Notes: generated by a model from the sequence alone, not told the origin. Counted from the first letter of the stretch, positions 21,397-33,403 are shown. The stretch is 64,000 nt of DNA from Ligula intestinalis (GCA_036362985.1 JAYGXS010000002.1:97582381-97646380); one strand, 5' to 3'. Numbers and translations: made by a program.

Positions 21397-22460
21397 TCAG
21401 TATATAGGCGGACCGGCGGCCAAGACAGGTGTTAAGTTGCGCGCGGTTACATTAGGGACTTGTCCGTCTCTGGAGGACCCGTTCCCGAGGCTGGTGACAG
21501 GCCGTGTGCAGTTGTGTTTGCAACTTTCGCCCCCCTCCCCCCCGGTAACTACGGCGCTGTTGCACAGTTCTTTTGAGCGCACAGTCCCGGTCTGCGAAGC
21601 CCTATGAAAGCTGCTTCTGTCGAAACTAGCCACCGCTGTCCAGATATTTTTTGAAGAGGTGGCGGGCAACTTTAAGACCACTTCAAAAGCCTCTCTGGCA
21701 TCCACGCGATGGTCTGAGTCCACCACGTGCGCTAAAATAGGACTGTCGATGTTCTTAAGATGTTTCTTCTCTAAGCCGGCAGGGAGGTCTTCTCGTACGC
21801 TTTTGGACAGACGCTGGCTCTTGCGACCAATACATTCTGCCCCACAGGAACAGGTGAATTAATAGATGCACATAGAGGTAGCCTGCGCTGGCAGTTTGTC
21901 CTTTATCTCTTCGTATAAGGTAGGCGTATTTGAGAATATTATAAAAGGCCTTAGCTGTTGGGACTGTTTTTCATACAGCTTGGCTTAGGCACCTTTGAGG
22001 GAGTTCATTTGACGAGTTTCCTTGAAATGTGACTCTTATAAGAATTATTTTCCTCTGCTTTCAGCACCGATGGCTTAAAGGGTGCTTCAGCAATGGTCTT
22101 GGCAAAAAGTCAACTAGGGTACGCATTCCGTTGAAAAACGTTTTCTAACATCCTTTTCTCTCCTTCGATGCTATCAATCCAGCAGAGCCTTTTCACCCTT
22201 TGCGTTAAATATAGTATTCGGTTAGTTTTGAAGTTAAATGGTAGGAATATAGCAAAATGGGCACATTACCAGGAGCACGTCTTCCTAAGATAGACCCGAC
22301 GTTGAATATACACCCATCAGAACTTTTGCTCAAAAGTATATCGATAAATGAGACCGATCCGGACTGTGTTTCTTCAAGTGGAAACATTTATCGAAGGCAA
22401 ACGCATGCTCACGAATCTCGTGTTTAATATTTACAATGGAATTTTTGCAAATTAAAAAAG
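21397..22460 (-). pseudogene. PLE subfamily B, RT C-terminus to GIY-YIG (degenerate)
   Basis: In minus order: SGSVSFIDILLSKSSDGCIF (the FLDILL block after RT, 22,350-22,290), GEKRMLENVFQRNAYPS (linker, about 22,160), then FTCSCGAECIGRKSQRLSKS (the C.C...YIGR block, about 21,850), LPAGLEKKHLKNIDSP and HVVDSDHRVDAREAFEVVLK. The same order is found at 34,400-35,100. Frames shift several times and the upstream RT core is missing. Confidence 0.75.
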
Positions 22461-22644
22461 TTGTATTCATTATTACCCTGCGGGAGAGACTAAAGACAGT
22501 CAGGCACACACCGGCAGCACTGGCTGATTGATGACGTCGTCAATGACTCCAAGATCATAACTTTTTGATAAGCTGTTGTCTTAACAGTAGTAAGACCTAT
22601 ATACCTATGTAGAACTATGGTTACAGTCCAATTAGCTACTTATT
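22461..22644. other. Unassigned sequence
   Basis: No gene or repeat is recognised. Confidence 0.3.
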
Positions 22645-23655
22645 ACGGTACGGCCTAGAATTCATGTAACATGACGCTATGTGCGAAAGATTGATGCTCT
22701 CTCGCTAATAGGCATTGAGTAAGGTTGAAAAACTGATTATTTTGTAGTCTATTCTAGAGTCATTTCAGTCACGATATGATGCCGGCTTTTTGAAAAGCTT
22801 CTTTCTGGCCACTATCCAAGCGTATGTACTGTAACAAGTGGCTAATTAAGTAGTATGCATTTTATTATTGACTTTGACTGCTTTTATGAATTCAAATATA
22901 TTCTTTGGAAAATGTTCACGAAAAAAGTATTTCTTGTACTCGTTCGGTATCAAATTTTAGCGATTATATTGATATTATAGTGTAAGAAAGGATATTTTTC
23001 GATTTTTAAAAGAGTTTATCATTATGAGCTTTTTCACGATTTTGAGGTGTGCATTCATAATACGTGGTATCAGTCAATTTATTCATGCTGTCTCTAATGT
23101 AAACAGCATGTTTAAAATCTTTTGTAGTATTTTCTGAGTACCATGCGACTTCTTCCTCAAACAATAGGTGAAAATGTACTTTTGCTTAAATAGGATGGAC
23201 ACAGCACGCAGTTTGCAAACCTTGAATTCAGGTGCAGAAGTCGGTGGGTTTAGCAATTATTCGGCAAATTAGAAAGTTTTTTTTTAAAACCGAAAGATAT
23301 CATTTCTTTAAATATACAATTAAAATAAGACATATTTACTACAAAACGCGTACGAGAATGAATATTTTGTGTAACTCTTCTATAAATTATATTAAAATTT
23401 ACAAAGGTGGTTAAACTCTGTGACAAGATAAATACCACCTAGGTTGTCACTTTTTACAGTGCATACGCTTTTTTAAGCGAGCAGGAAGACGATAGTTAAA
23501 AAGCCGCTATCCTATCATGACTGAAAAGACTTGAGAATAGGCTACACGATAGTAACTATTGCAACCTTACTCAATGCCGAGTAGCGAGAGAGTATTAATG
23601 TTTCGCATATGTCGGCATGTTACAAGAATTATGGCGCATACTGCAGATACCAAAA
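22645..23655. mobile_element. Foldback/TIR element of about 1 kb
   Basis: The left ~150 bp (22,650-22,800) matches the reverse complement of 23,490-23,650: TGTAACATG..G..AT.TGCGAAA, CTCTCTCGCTA, GGCATTGAGTAAGGTTG, TTTCAGTCA.GATA.GATG.CGGCTTTTT. The ~680 bp centre is AT-rich with no transposase motif. A fragment of one arm (GACATGATGCCGACTTTTGA and AAGTAGTATGCAGTTTT) recurs at 48,320-48,370, so this is a family. Exact ends and target duplication are not resolved. Confidence 0.7.
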
Positions 23656-24349
23656 GTAATAAACAGGGCCGTATTTACCAACTCAAACGTATTCAAACAC
23701 GTTTGCGGTCGATCTGAGTTTGAACGCAACCAGTATTTGAGAATCAGGTAGTCTGATGTCTCAATGATTTGCAGGAATAAGAAGGTTCGATGATCAGAGT
23801 ATTCGGTGCAGCAAACTTGACGAATATTTTAGTGATCGAATTTTTGCGTCGTGGATCCAACACGCTCTGTTTTCGTAACCTGCGGCTTTTCCTATCATCT
23901 TATTCTTTAGTACTTATAGAAGTCCTAGCTCACTACTATTAACTGATGTCATACACCTCATTATTACTTTCATCTAGAGTGCCCTGTGTTCTACTTCGCA
24001 TTATCATCTGCCTCCTCTGAAACCAGGGTCTACTGGATGCAATTATTCATGACTTTAACTTCTCCCTTAAGTTGATTGAGTAAAGAAGCTAACGTTTGAC
24101 AACCTCCGCAATAGTTTCTCGCGTAAGTCGGTTGCAGCCAGTTAGTAGGGCCTTTAGCGTGCTTCCGGTCGTACATCGATAGCACAGTGGATTGCGATGC
24201 GGGTTTTTGTCAACGAAGTTTCGAGTACGGTCCTGCCTCGGCCATTATTTTGTATTTTATTTTTCGTATTCACCATTTCTGCACAACAGTGGTATGTTCC
24301 CCAAAAAACCTTTCAGATAGGAATTTTTGTGCAATTTATGAAAGGCAGG
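23656..24349. other. Unassigned sequence
   Basis: No gene is recognised with confidence. Immediately downstream the PLE RT homology starts, so the last part may be its decayed N-terminal region. Confidence 0.3.
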
Positions 24350-25460
24350 AAGAAAGCCATTTACGCCATTCTGCTGGCAGAACGTTCTGTCTCAGGACGT
24401 ACTTCACGTTGGACGAAAAACTCTCTGAGCAGGTGAAGAAACCACCAACGGGTTTACCGATTCCAAGACTCATAGCCGAGGTGGTCCTAGAACGGTTAGG
24501 GTCACTGATCTTCCAACGCCACAAATTGCGTGGTATGTGGATGATACTCTTGTCGTCATCGAACGGGACCAGGGGCTTACGTTCAAGGAAAGCCACAAGA
24601 GCGTCTTCTCGGACATGCAGTTAACGAAAAAGGAGGAGGAAGAAAACAATCAGCTTGCCTTCCTTGATTGCCTCACCAGTCGAAAAGATTGAATGGCCTT
24701 AAGGCCAAAGTATTCAGGAAAGTGACAAGCAAGATGCAAGTACCGAACTTCCACGACAACCTCACAATCAGTCACAAGAACAGTTGCATAAGTACGCTTT
24801 ATCGGCGTGTTGAGGCATGCTGCAAACTTGACGAACTGTAATATCTTCGATAGGCGTTCAGTGAAAAATGGCTATCCGTGCAACTTTGTTGACTGGTGAA
24901 TGTGCAAACGAGATGAGCAAAAAAATTTTACCGATCCCAAATTTTGGCGAGTGAATCCGTACGCCAACAACGTGCAAGGGGCCGTCGACTACCTTCTTAC
25001 AGCACTTAGAGTTGGAGAAGACAACCATAGGGCGTTAAATCATGAAGCCAGAAGACCAACTGCCACAAAAAGAAACCTCAGGACTCATCTATAATATCTA
25101 GTGCGGTTTTGGACAAAGCAACTACGTCGGGGAAACCGGGAGACGCGAATTGCCGAACACCCGGCAGTAATGTGAAGAGATGACGCCAATTTCCAGGTCT
25201 CCGCTCATGCGACGAGAACCGGCTACACATTCGAATTTGATGCGGCCGAAATTCTCACGAGAGGTGACAAGCGTGTTAACCACGAGTTGCTTGAAACTCG
25301 GGTGCATAGGTCCACAGTCTATAGACAAGTGCGATGACCTGCTCCACCCCAAGTACCCAAAGCCAAAGCACTTTGCCATCCGAAGGTGCACAGGCGAACG
25401 AGTCTTCTAACGCCAGCGTCCGGGGGCCAGATGGCCGAGCAATCATGACGCTCAAGTCCA
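24350..25460 (+). pseudogene. PLE subfamily C, RT to GIY-YIG (P6)
   Basis: It encodes CLRTYFTLDEKLSEQVKKPP and IPRLIAEVVLERLGSLIFQR (RT motif B area; GSP is replaced by GLP), then in another frame WYVDDTLVVIERDQGLTFKE (motif C intact) and NNQLAFLDCLTSRKD, then HDNLTISHKNSCISTLYRRV, NGYPCNFVDW, FWRVNPYANNVQGAVDYLLT. The endonuclease follows as SNYVGETGRRELPNTRQ (GIY-YIG core) and TGYTFEFDAAEILTRGD, and the tail as RGPDGRAIMTLKSS. At least four frame changes or stops are present. 5' truncated. Confidence 0.85.
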
Positions 25461-25628
25461 GCATCGAGGATTAAAATTAAATAGCTCGCGAACCGTACAG
25501 CAGCCCTTAAGTAATTAGCGCACAAGTGGGCAACATAGCTCCGATAGGAGGAAGGCTTTAATTTTCATAGATATGTAGTAGTATAGTGACTGTATCTGTC
25601 TATGAATTACCCGTTCCTGCTAAGGTTT

Positions 25629-25705
25629 CTGATGAAGGAACAGCGATTGATTTCGAAACGTCAGCCAAATTGAATGCGTACCTCAGTGATCACATCTGCT
25701 TACCT
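25629..25705 (+). ncRNA. Hammerhead ribozyme motif with PLE tail (P6)
   Basis: CTGATGA at 25,629-25,635, a poorly paired stem II region of 19 nt, GAAAC at 25,655 and GTC, then AGCC. All invariant core positions and a GTC site are present. The stem III nucleotides are the self-complementary ACGT. CAGTGATCACATCTGC follows as in other tails. The weak stem II lowers the chance of activity. Confidence 0.65.
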
Positions 25706-26019
25706 TCAGATTTATACCGCATCTATCGCACTCTCTCTTTCCTACCCCAGTTTTATCCGATGACAATATAGTGTCAAGAAGACCGGCAGTGAAGGTGGGA
25801 GCAGCTGCTGAAATGACTAAGCATCCGGTCTGCGCAAGCGACACATTATCTGCTTCTCATTTTATGCGTCGGGCTACTGTACGGCCGGTTCGGATCTCAT
25901 ATCTATGAAGTGTTATTGAGACTCACAAACCTGAGGGGAATCAAGTGATTCCATCAGTTTGTAGCCTTTCGGGTTCCAGCAGCTGACTCATCAAAATACA
26001 CTCAAACGTGACAGTTGTG
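25706..26019. other. D4-related fragment and unassigned DNA
   Basis: 25,710-25,800 (ACCGCATCTATCGCACTCTC, GTGTCAAGAAGACCGG) resembles the 3' part of D4. The rest is not recognised. Confidence 0.35.
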
Positions 26020-26420
26020 AGATACGAAGTCGTCCGGCCGGATGATAGATGATAGAACGTATCCCAATAGTTAAAAGCTAGTAAATATGAAAAGGCGTGG
26101 AAGGCCAGAATGCTATAGCTAGTTGAATTAAGCGTATCAGGATTAGAATGTAAGTTAAAGGTAAGTGACTCCCAGAGTTTCAGTCCGGCAAGTAGATCAC
26201 CGGGTCCAGACGTCTGCAACCGACAGAAGGTCACTGGTTTTGGTAGTGTCTGAGCGTAAACAGTCAACACATTAAGGTTCTTTCGGACTTGACTTTGGGA
26301 AGTGGTTGACCAGTTGGCCAGACAGAGAGTGACCTCCAACAGTGGGTTTTGGTATTGTCTCGTGCGCATGCGTGGTGGACATGCCAGACACACGGCCTGT
26401 CTCCGCGGCGTCCGGGCAAA
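26020..26420 (+). repeat. Dispersed repeat D3, copy b
   Basis: It aligns with 4,124-4,520 over its whole length, including GAACGTATCCCAATA, CTGAGCGTAAACAGT, GGGAAGTGGTTGACC and CGTGGTGGACATGCCAGAC. Confidence 0.65.
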
Positions 26421-26696
26421 GCACAGCTCAGAAATACAAGGTCACTACACAGTCACCGAGTTGCAGTTAGGAAAGAGTTCCCCTGAATCGGGCAGTTTAT
26501 CTCTCTTCTGCTCTTCAGGCAGGAGTTGGCTGTCCGATCCCGTGAACTATGGAGTTAAAACTGACCTCAGAACTGCTGCAGTCATCGTTGCTGGTTTAAG
26601 GCGTTTCGTGAGCCAAGCTGACTTCCGTATTGACCTGGCGCAACCCTATATACATCTTCTGTGGACGTGCGATACGCCAAAATTAAGCGAAGGGCA

Positions 26697-26860
26697 AGAC
26701 CAGACCAGAAAGAGGAGAAAGAGAAGAAGAAGCAGAAGAAGAAGAAGAAGAAGAAGAAGAAGAAGAAGAAGAGGGAGAAAAGAAGAAGAGGAAGATAATG
26801 AGGAGAGGGGGATGATGAGAGAGGAGGCGGAGGAGGAGGAGGATGATGGGAACTTCGCCA
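26697..26860. repeat. Purine-rich (AGA)n tract
   Basis: AGA-rich repeat (about 26,730-26,775 near-pure) grading into GAGGAGGA. The long open frames across it are compositional. Confidence 0.9.
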
Positions 26861-27239
26861 GCCATAGTCCTCTTGTCCGCCAATGGGGTCAACCAGAGGC
26901 GAGGGGCCGGTTGAACGCATCACCAAACTGAATGGGTTGTTTAAGTGGAGTGAAGGCCTTCACTTTGGAACGAACCCAGAATGGTGTGTGCGATCAATTA
27001 TGGGGTAAGATGCCAGTGCCCTATGTTCTCTCTCTTAATTCCTGACTACCCGTCACCGTCCCCGCGTGTCTACAACGAACACGATAGAACATCCCGGTAT
27101 TACACCTTTTCACGTTATTAACCCTTAAGTTTCTACTCCCACATTCAGTAGGGATAGCTTATACCTGTCAGTTTAGAATCACAACTCAAAAAATCTGTAA
27201 TACCCAAGCGATGGGCAGGACCTCAGTTAGGACCCTTGT
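26861..27239. other. Unassigned sequence
   Basis: No gene or repeat is recognised. Confidence 0.3.
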
Positions 27240-27850
27240 AAATGGTCTTCATAGCCCTTTGACTTGGAATGGGATTCACCATGATCGTAACCGGCGGGGT
27301 ATGAATGCGTTGTTTTTGGTTGCCAAAACGCTTTACAGTCAGGCTCGATGACCACCCGGATCAGATCTCACTGTATGATTGTCCGATGACGGCTAACAAA
27401 ACAGCCACGAGACCCTAACTAGTCGTGGATGTCTGATGCTCAGAACAGGTCCGATCTCACGACCTATAAACAACATGTTCTCCTCTCCGGTGGGCAACAA
27501 CACCTAGGGTGATGGAATTTGTATCTGAAACCTAAGCTGTCAGCAAGTAACTTGTACTCAACAGCAAAATTGCAATGCCGTAAGTACTCATGAGACCATA
27601 TCGGTTTTTAATAGCGCAGATTCCAGTGTGCAGCAAGATGCATCGAACCTCTTGATTTGTGAGCATTCATCAAACAGCAAGTGACTCAGTAGGTAGAGCG
27701 TTGGACTTTTACCTCACAAAGTCGCGGGTTAGAATCTCGGGGGTGGCTGCCCCTGGGATTGGATAAAACTGACTGATGATGGCTAACAATCCTGAAATGA
27801 ACATTCCAGTCCCCCTTGTCTTTTTCGAAGATGTATTTCTCCCTATAAGA
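27240..27850 (+). mobile_element. tRNA-SINE/hammerhead units S3 (plus)
   Basis: The better unit (27,660-27,850) has a tRNA-like head (GACTCAGTAGGTAGAGCGTT, GCGGGTTAGAATCTCGGGG), then CTGATGA at 27,773, TGGCTAACAATCCT, GAAATGAACATTCCAGTC and the CCTTGTCTTTTTCGAAG tail. A more decayed unit in the same orientation has CCGATGACGGCTAACAAAAC at 27,383, 390 bp upstream. Confidence 0.65.
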
Positions 27851-28484
27851 TGCGTTACCCGTTGACCGACTGCTTGCGGGGGCGCGAGGGTGAGTCCTTA
27901 AGGTAGAACGGGGAGAGTGACTTTCGTTGGTGATTGATAAGCGTTCATCAAGCAAGTAAACAGCCCCCTCCACCCACCACAATGGTACTTGTTGCGCTGA
28001 TTCATTTTCAATATGTCATTTGCGGCAGTATTTGTGTAGAAAGCTGTGGCTTTAGGGGCTATGTGGATTGCGGGATCCACTAGACGTATGCTTCCATGAC
28101 TGAAGGATGCATTATGAGTCGGATCTACGTACTAAAGGCTGAATGCAAATAAAGTGGTGAACAATTTCAAGTGAAGAGGAAGTTATAGTTATGGTAGAAC
28201 CCGAAAATGTAATCCCCTACAACTCGGCCGAGCGTTCACGATGGGGGACATATGAGGCCATCAGCAGTCCAGTGGCAGTCGCCCCCTGAGCGCGCACGAC
28301 GGGCACGGAGATATAGCAGCGACAACAACAGCAACACAGGTGACAGGGGTTACACGAGGTCCTCTGCAGTCGCCCACGGAGGGCAAAAAGCCAATCCGCG
28401 ACCAACAGAACGACCAGGGTCGGTGCGTAGGCCAAAACCAATCTGCGCCCAGCAGGACGGCCAGGGTGTGGGCGTAACACAGAC
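27851..28484. other. Unassigned sequence
   Basis: No gene is recognised. Open frames at 28,217-28,695 on the minus strand run into D1 and have no domain. Confidence 0.35.
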
Positions 28485-29115
28485 ACACACACGACAGTTC
28501 CCCGTCGATTTCGACGAGGGGCACCACGCGCTCCAACAAGCCACAGCAAACGCTGAAGCAAGCCGCAGCATACACAGAGGCAAGCTGGGCAAGCAACACG
28601 AAAGCGACAGCAAGCAGGAGCAGCGCAGAGAACTCGTGCGAGAGAAAACAGGAGTTTAGGCAGTCTCGCAAAGAATCTACCCACTCGCTCGCCACTCCTA
28701 CCTCCGTATTCGGTGTAAAGACAAAGTCAATAAGACCGGGGATGAGGGAGGTTGTAGATGGTTGGCGCGATAAACACTCAGCACGCGCACACTTGACACA
28801 GCCATCTCGCTAGGTATGCTCCCGACTGCGCGGGAGCGCCATAAAGGCCACATTAAGAAGGAGCCATTGCAGCCTGACTCTCAGTCCTCCCTCTCCTCCC
28901 GTACGCACACACAGACATACGCGTACGGAAGGAGCAGATACGTGGGAGCCCGAGTTTTCCCGTCAGTTGGCAGACCCTCCAAGCCACGGCTTTTAGCGCA
29001 CCGTGATAGATTCACACGCATTCAGATTTATTATAGTGAGGGAAGAAACGCGCCGAGGTCGACCTCACTCTCTCCCCCACCACATGGTGACTGCCTAGCT
29101 TTTCGGGCACCCGCA
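28485..29115 (+). repeat. Dispersed repeat D1, copy d
   Basis: A full-length copy collinear with 14,215-14,835 and flanked on both sides by CA dinucleotide tracts. It contains the palindrome GCTCCCGACTGCGCGGGAGC near 28,818. Confidence 0.85.
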
Positions 29116-29190
29116 CACACACACATATAATACAAGACAAGCGGCAAGATAAAACAAATCAATGCAAGCAGGAAAACTCAGCTCACTACT

Positions 29191-29280
29191 CTGATGATGG
29201 AAACAAGCATGTTTTCGACATGTCGGCACCAATACAGTGTGGTCCATGAAGGCACCTTGTTTTATTCTTCATCTTCTTTA
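29191..29280 (+). ncRNA. Hammerhead-like motif, isolated
   Basis: CTGATGA at 29,191 is followed by a six-pair stem II (GGAAAC AAGCAT GTTTTC), then GACATGTC and GG. GAAA is replaced by GACA. Stem III nucleotides are again self-complementary (ACATGT). The downstream order GTGTGGTCCATGAAGG, TTGTTTTATTC, TTCATCTTCTTT loosely resembles PLE tails. Confidence 0.45.
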
Positions 29281-29419
29281 GAGGGGGGGCTTGAGGAGCG
29301 GGATGTATATACAATGAGTGCAGCGCTTATCGCAGCAGGATTCGCTTCACAGTAACCTCCCCCGCAACCTCAGCTTATTCGTCCATATGCGCATATATGC
29401 TAGCGAGGTTAAAAAAATT

Positions 29420-29700
29420 GACCTCTGGCAACTGCGATCGTCAGGTTCGGTTTCTTAGGAGAAGAGAAATCATGGAAAGGCCAGATAAAGCAGAGCAGTT
29501 TATTCTGTACAGAAGAATGTGGAGAAATGGCAGGAGGTATTTGACTGCCGGATGATCGTACAAGCTTAGGCCAGTGGACGGCGTCCAAAGAAATATCTGC
29601 TTGGCAGTCCTCACAGAAGGCCCTGTGTGATTCGGCCTGTGATTGGCTTTTCCAAAGGCCGGAAATAGTAAGCGTTCACAAGTGCGCGTTCGACTGGGGT
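29420..29700 (+). repeat. Dispersed repeat D2, copy d
   Basis: It matches 32,890-33,235: GCAACTGCGATC, AAAGGCCAGATA, TATTCTGTACAGA, TGTGGAGA, GACTG-CGGA, GCCTGTGATTGGCTTTTCC. It is the reverse complement of copies a, b and c. Confidence 0.55.
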
Positions 29701-29809
29701 TTGTTGCAACAAGCATTCGCAAGGGCCCTTGGTGTGGAGCTAGTAACGAAGTACCCGTCAATACTTGCAGCTCTTGACCTCCAATCGGTCTGACCACCAC
29801 CACCAAAAA

Positions 29810-29960
29810 AAGCAGAACTATCCGCGATGGATATCGAAACGTCAGGTGAATAAAAATATTGTCCCAGCGATCGAGTCTTCTTCTTCTTCTTCTTCTTCTC
29901 AAGAACTATCTTCATCGCCTCAATATCCACCGATCTATCCTGGCATCACTGCCATCGCAA
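29810..29960 (+). mobile_element. PLE 3' tail with partial hammerhead
   Basis: TATCC GCGAT GGATA forms a perfect stem II hairpin followed by TCGAAACGTCAGGTGAATAA, TATTGTCCCAGCGATCGAGT and a (CTT)8 run. The CTGANGA box is degraded. The CTT run starts where the tail normally has TCTTCTTC. Confidence 0.6.
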
Positions 29961-30239
29961 ATGCACATCACACACCGGCCATGTCAGGTTCTTCCGAATC
30001 CATTGCAGAGGTACTGGTGAACCAGTGCTTAGGGCCCCGACATACATTCACCCTAGTAATCTTCACCGCCGATGCTACTTACGTGCATCCGCATATCGCA
30101 TGGGCCCATAAGGCCAAAAGCGCCTCCGCGAAAACCTGTGATGGAACGCCGTCTGTATCAGCATCTGCACCACACGCGTGTGGTGTTTCTGCAGCTCGAC
30201 GCTCTCCTCGCTCGCGACGCCGCAGATAAGATCCTTCAG
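29961..30239. other. Unassigned sequence
   Basis: No gene or clear repeat is recognised. Confidence 0.3.
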
Positions 30240-30660
30240 AGAAAATGACCTCGCGCGAAGGTAGTTTTTAGCATGCCTCAAGCTAGGCGCAAACTGACGC
30301 GCCAGCCTTCACTGCTGACGAACGCACGTATCATGTCTCCATCGTCATGGCCTCAATCCACAGTGGCTTGACATCAATCTGTCCAATGAAGTTCTCGTGT
30401 TAGTAGACTAGCCTCACTTAGTAGGTTGTCTCAATCCATCTGGAAACCGACCTCAATGCGGTGTCTGTCCCAGATATCACTTCAGAACTCGCACCCCTCG
30501 CGGCTGGACGTGCGCTCCGGCAGTCCAAAATTCCTCCAAAATATTCTCAAATCCTTCTGTACAGAATACATTCTTCCTACAACTCTGGTCCTTCCATGAC
30601 TTCTCTCCTCTCCTAAGGAACCGGACCTGGAAGATCGCAGCAGTTAGAAATAACCTCTAC
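30240..30660 (-). repeat. Dispersed repeat D2, copy b
   Basis: It aligns with 13,190-13,530 (CGCGAAGGTAGTTTTTAGCA, CAGATATCACTTCAGAACTC, CGGCTGGACGTGCGC, CTGTACAGAATA, GGAAGATCGCAGCAGTT). Confidence 0.6.
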
Positions 30661-31640
30661 TAGCCTTTACCCTCCTTGATACACGCTTACACCAACCTCA
30701 TATACCGTGTCCTGTCAAAAGGTACGTTAGAACCTTGGATTCTCCCGCACTTGGCCCATTAGACACATGTGTTGTACGAGCCTGAGGCATTGACTTTAAC
30801 GGCTAACTAGAAAGCATAGCTTGAAGTCCTAATAACTGACAATTTATACCAGCTCAGTGTGTGTGTGTGTGTGTTGTGCGTTTATTGACTGACCAGTGGC
30901 CTGGGATTCGGAGACGAGGAAAGACGCGAGCTGTCCTAGTGCCTTGCCCACGTGGCGTGGTCGCCTGTGTGTGTGTTGTGCACAGGCAAATCAATAATCG
31001 ATAACGAGGCCTGTCACATGCTCTTCGTAGGCCATGCACCTTAACGCCAGACAGGCAGGGGGGCAGTAGATATGGGACAGCTTTGCAATAACGGCCGCGC
31101 CCGGAAGACTAGACAGAAGGTTAGGCCGGCCTTCCAAGTACATGTGACATAATAACTCACAGTATTTTTTCAAATTAGGCCTTTAATATGTAAACAAATG
31201 CGATAGCTGGGTAAGCAAAGTCTGTCAGTTTGATCCTCGGCTCTATATGGGGTCTAAGCCGTATGTGTACTCAGAGCACAACAGTAATCACCCCCAGTTC
31301 CGTATAGGAAAACAAGGGGTAAGACTAGTAGGAACTGTATATTGTATGCAGAAACACAGTGATGGTCTGAAGCCCAAATGTGCGGCAGGCCCGGCCCATG
31401 CGCGCGCATCTGTTTGCTAGCGTGGTGGGGGCATGAATGCATAAACGCCATGCAAGCGCGAGTCACTGGCAAATTGACCAACTATTTGGCTAATAGCGGT
31501 CTGTGGCACCTGTGATTGGCTGTCCCAGAGGCAGATAGAGAACTGCGGTTGCGAAAAAATTTTCGGGCTTGGCTCCTTCCGTACGTGACTCTTTTTCTGC
31601 CGCAACTTTGAACGCTGTCAACTGACGCCATCAGCGCGGT
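30661..31640. other. Unassigned DNA with GT repeat and a D2-type fragment
   Basis: A (GT)n run lies at 30,858-30,876. GACTGACCAGTGG-CTGG at 30,880-30,905 recurs at 31,657-31,675. CACCTGTGATTGGCTGTCCC at 31,508 matches the D2 right end. No gene is seen. Confidence 0.4.
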
Positions 31641-32889
31641 GTGTGGGCTGTGTTTAGCGACTGACCAGTGGACTGGAAGTCAGATGTCGACGAATCCTTC
31701 CCATCTTGTGGCTGTGTCAATCCTGATGTGTGTTAGTATACGTGTTGTATTCCCTTAACAGTTCTTGATGCGGTGCTTGTGTCTACCTGGAGACGTCGAA
31801 GAGCAGGGTGCCCGAACCTTTAACTAGTTACCTTTCGTCGGTCTCCGCCGCTGAAGAAGAGAATAGTTTGAGCCACTAGTCGTCACGTGTGGAGAGGTGC
31901 GACATGTGAGAGCATCGAGGCCTGCTAGATCAGGCATGATCACAGCCATATCAAGCATAAGAAGAGGTGGGACAGAAGAAGTATATGCTGTGGACATTTA
32001 GTGTAGAATAGGTTGAGCAAGCTTGACATTCGAACGAACGTGCGTCCGCAACCGGGAGGGGAGGCGTCCGAAGTGTGGCGGTGTGGGATGCAGCAGCATC
32101 TACAGCACGCTCGTGCATGATTCAGTCACTGAGAGATGATTGGCCAGACCGGATTGAGGTAGACAGACACTGGTTCGGGCGCAAGTGCTGGCATCCGCGA
32201 GAGGCGTGCGAACTGCGCTCACTGCATAAAGAGCGAGAGGGAGAGAGAGGTCAGTCTGTAGGGTCATTTGTGCCTTCCGACCGCACAAAAGTCTAGCATG
32301 ATGAAATCTAAAACTGTCGCGTTGACTGGGTGCGTCGTAGGCGGGGTACGGGGAGGTGGAAAGAGGTGCACTGTGATCTCAGCTTAGGGAGTTTCTGCGG
32401 TGTTTCCCACAATGTTTAGTTCCTGCCTCGCTTTGATACCGACTATGGACCCCTGGTCTCTGTATCGCACGCTCAGTCTGTTCTCCTGTCTGTCTGATCC
32501 ACTTGACCAAGAGCGGGGGTCAGATCAGGGTACCACTCTCGGTTGGCACTCCCACAACGAGTGCCGAACACGGGGAGGAAGCGTGATAGCACTTGTATGG
32601 ACAGCATCAGTCGCGCAAGCCACCTGCACTCGATCACGATCCCGCCACGTCCAGTCTACTTGACTCTGTCTTGGCACAGGTGGGTAACAGCAAGATAGAG
32701 GGAGGGCGCAACTATGTAATCAATTGAACCTAATCTACGTATACGAGTCACTGTGTTTACTAAAGCACGCTGTGGACATCGTCAAAACCGACGGTCAAAC
32801 TGTCTACTTTCGACCACAATCAGGGAAATAACCCAGACCACGCAGTGTGTTTTCACCGCAGTGGCTTTAGTTACTAGGTAATACCCTTG
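31641..32889. other. Unassigned sequence
   Basis: No gene is recognised; open frames of 60-90 codons have no recognisable motif. Confidence 0.3.
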
Positions 32890-33235
32890 CAACTGCGATC
32901 TGTAGACTCAGTTACGTGTGGAAAGCAAAGAAGTTGGAGGCCAGATAGGAGGAATAGAGTATTATGTACGGAGATAGTGGAAGATAGTCATGAGAGAGTT
33001 GACTGTCGGACGAGTACACATCCGACCGCGAGAGGGCTGGGTCTATAGGGTTCTGAGCGTGGCAGTCACCACAGTGAGGTCCTGGGCAAGTCAGCCTCAG
33101 GGAGTTGATTGGCCTGACAGGATTGGGGAACCATTCTTTGGTGTGTGCGCAGTTGCTAGGCACCATGAGATGGTGAGCGTCAGGCACATTTTGCGGCACC
33201 TGTGATTGGCTTTCCTGGAGGCAGCGGCGAAATGT
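32890..33235 (+). repeat. Dispersed repeat D2, copy e
   Basis: GCAACTGCGATCTGTAGACT, GGAGGCCAGATAGGAGGAAT, GACTGTCGGACGAGTACACA and CACCTGTGATTGGCTTTCCT match 29,420-29,700. It lies just upstream of the PLE insertion at 33,345. Confidence 0.55.
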
Positions 33236-33403
33236 AATCATTTAACCTCCCACGTGGCGTGGCGCTGAATGTGGAAGGCGCTACGGTACATTGTGCGCAC
33301 TGCACATACTTTCTTAACCTAATAGCGTTCTCTTCTGCTGTTGCTAGCAGATGATGAATGTGAAACATCTTTTCCCAGGAAGAAATTTGAAGCAAGCAAA
33401 TAT

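Noticed and set aside
26302..26931. 209-codon open frame
   Set aside because: It begins in repeat D3 and runs through an AGA tract coding for Arg/Glu runs.
27683..27755. Functional tRNA gene
   Set aside because: The head has A- and B-box-like sequence but does not close into a normal cloverleaf and is followed by the SINE body, so it is a tRNA-derived SINE head.
28217..28695. Three overlapping minus frames of 87-155 codons
   Set aside because: They lie mainly in repeat D1, and equivalent frames in other D1 copies are not conserved.
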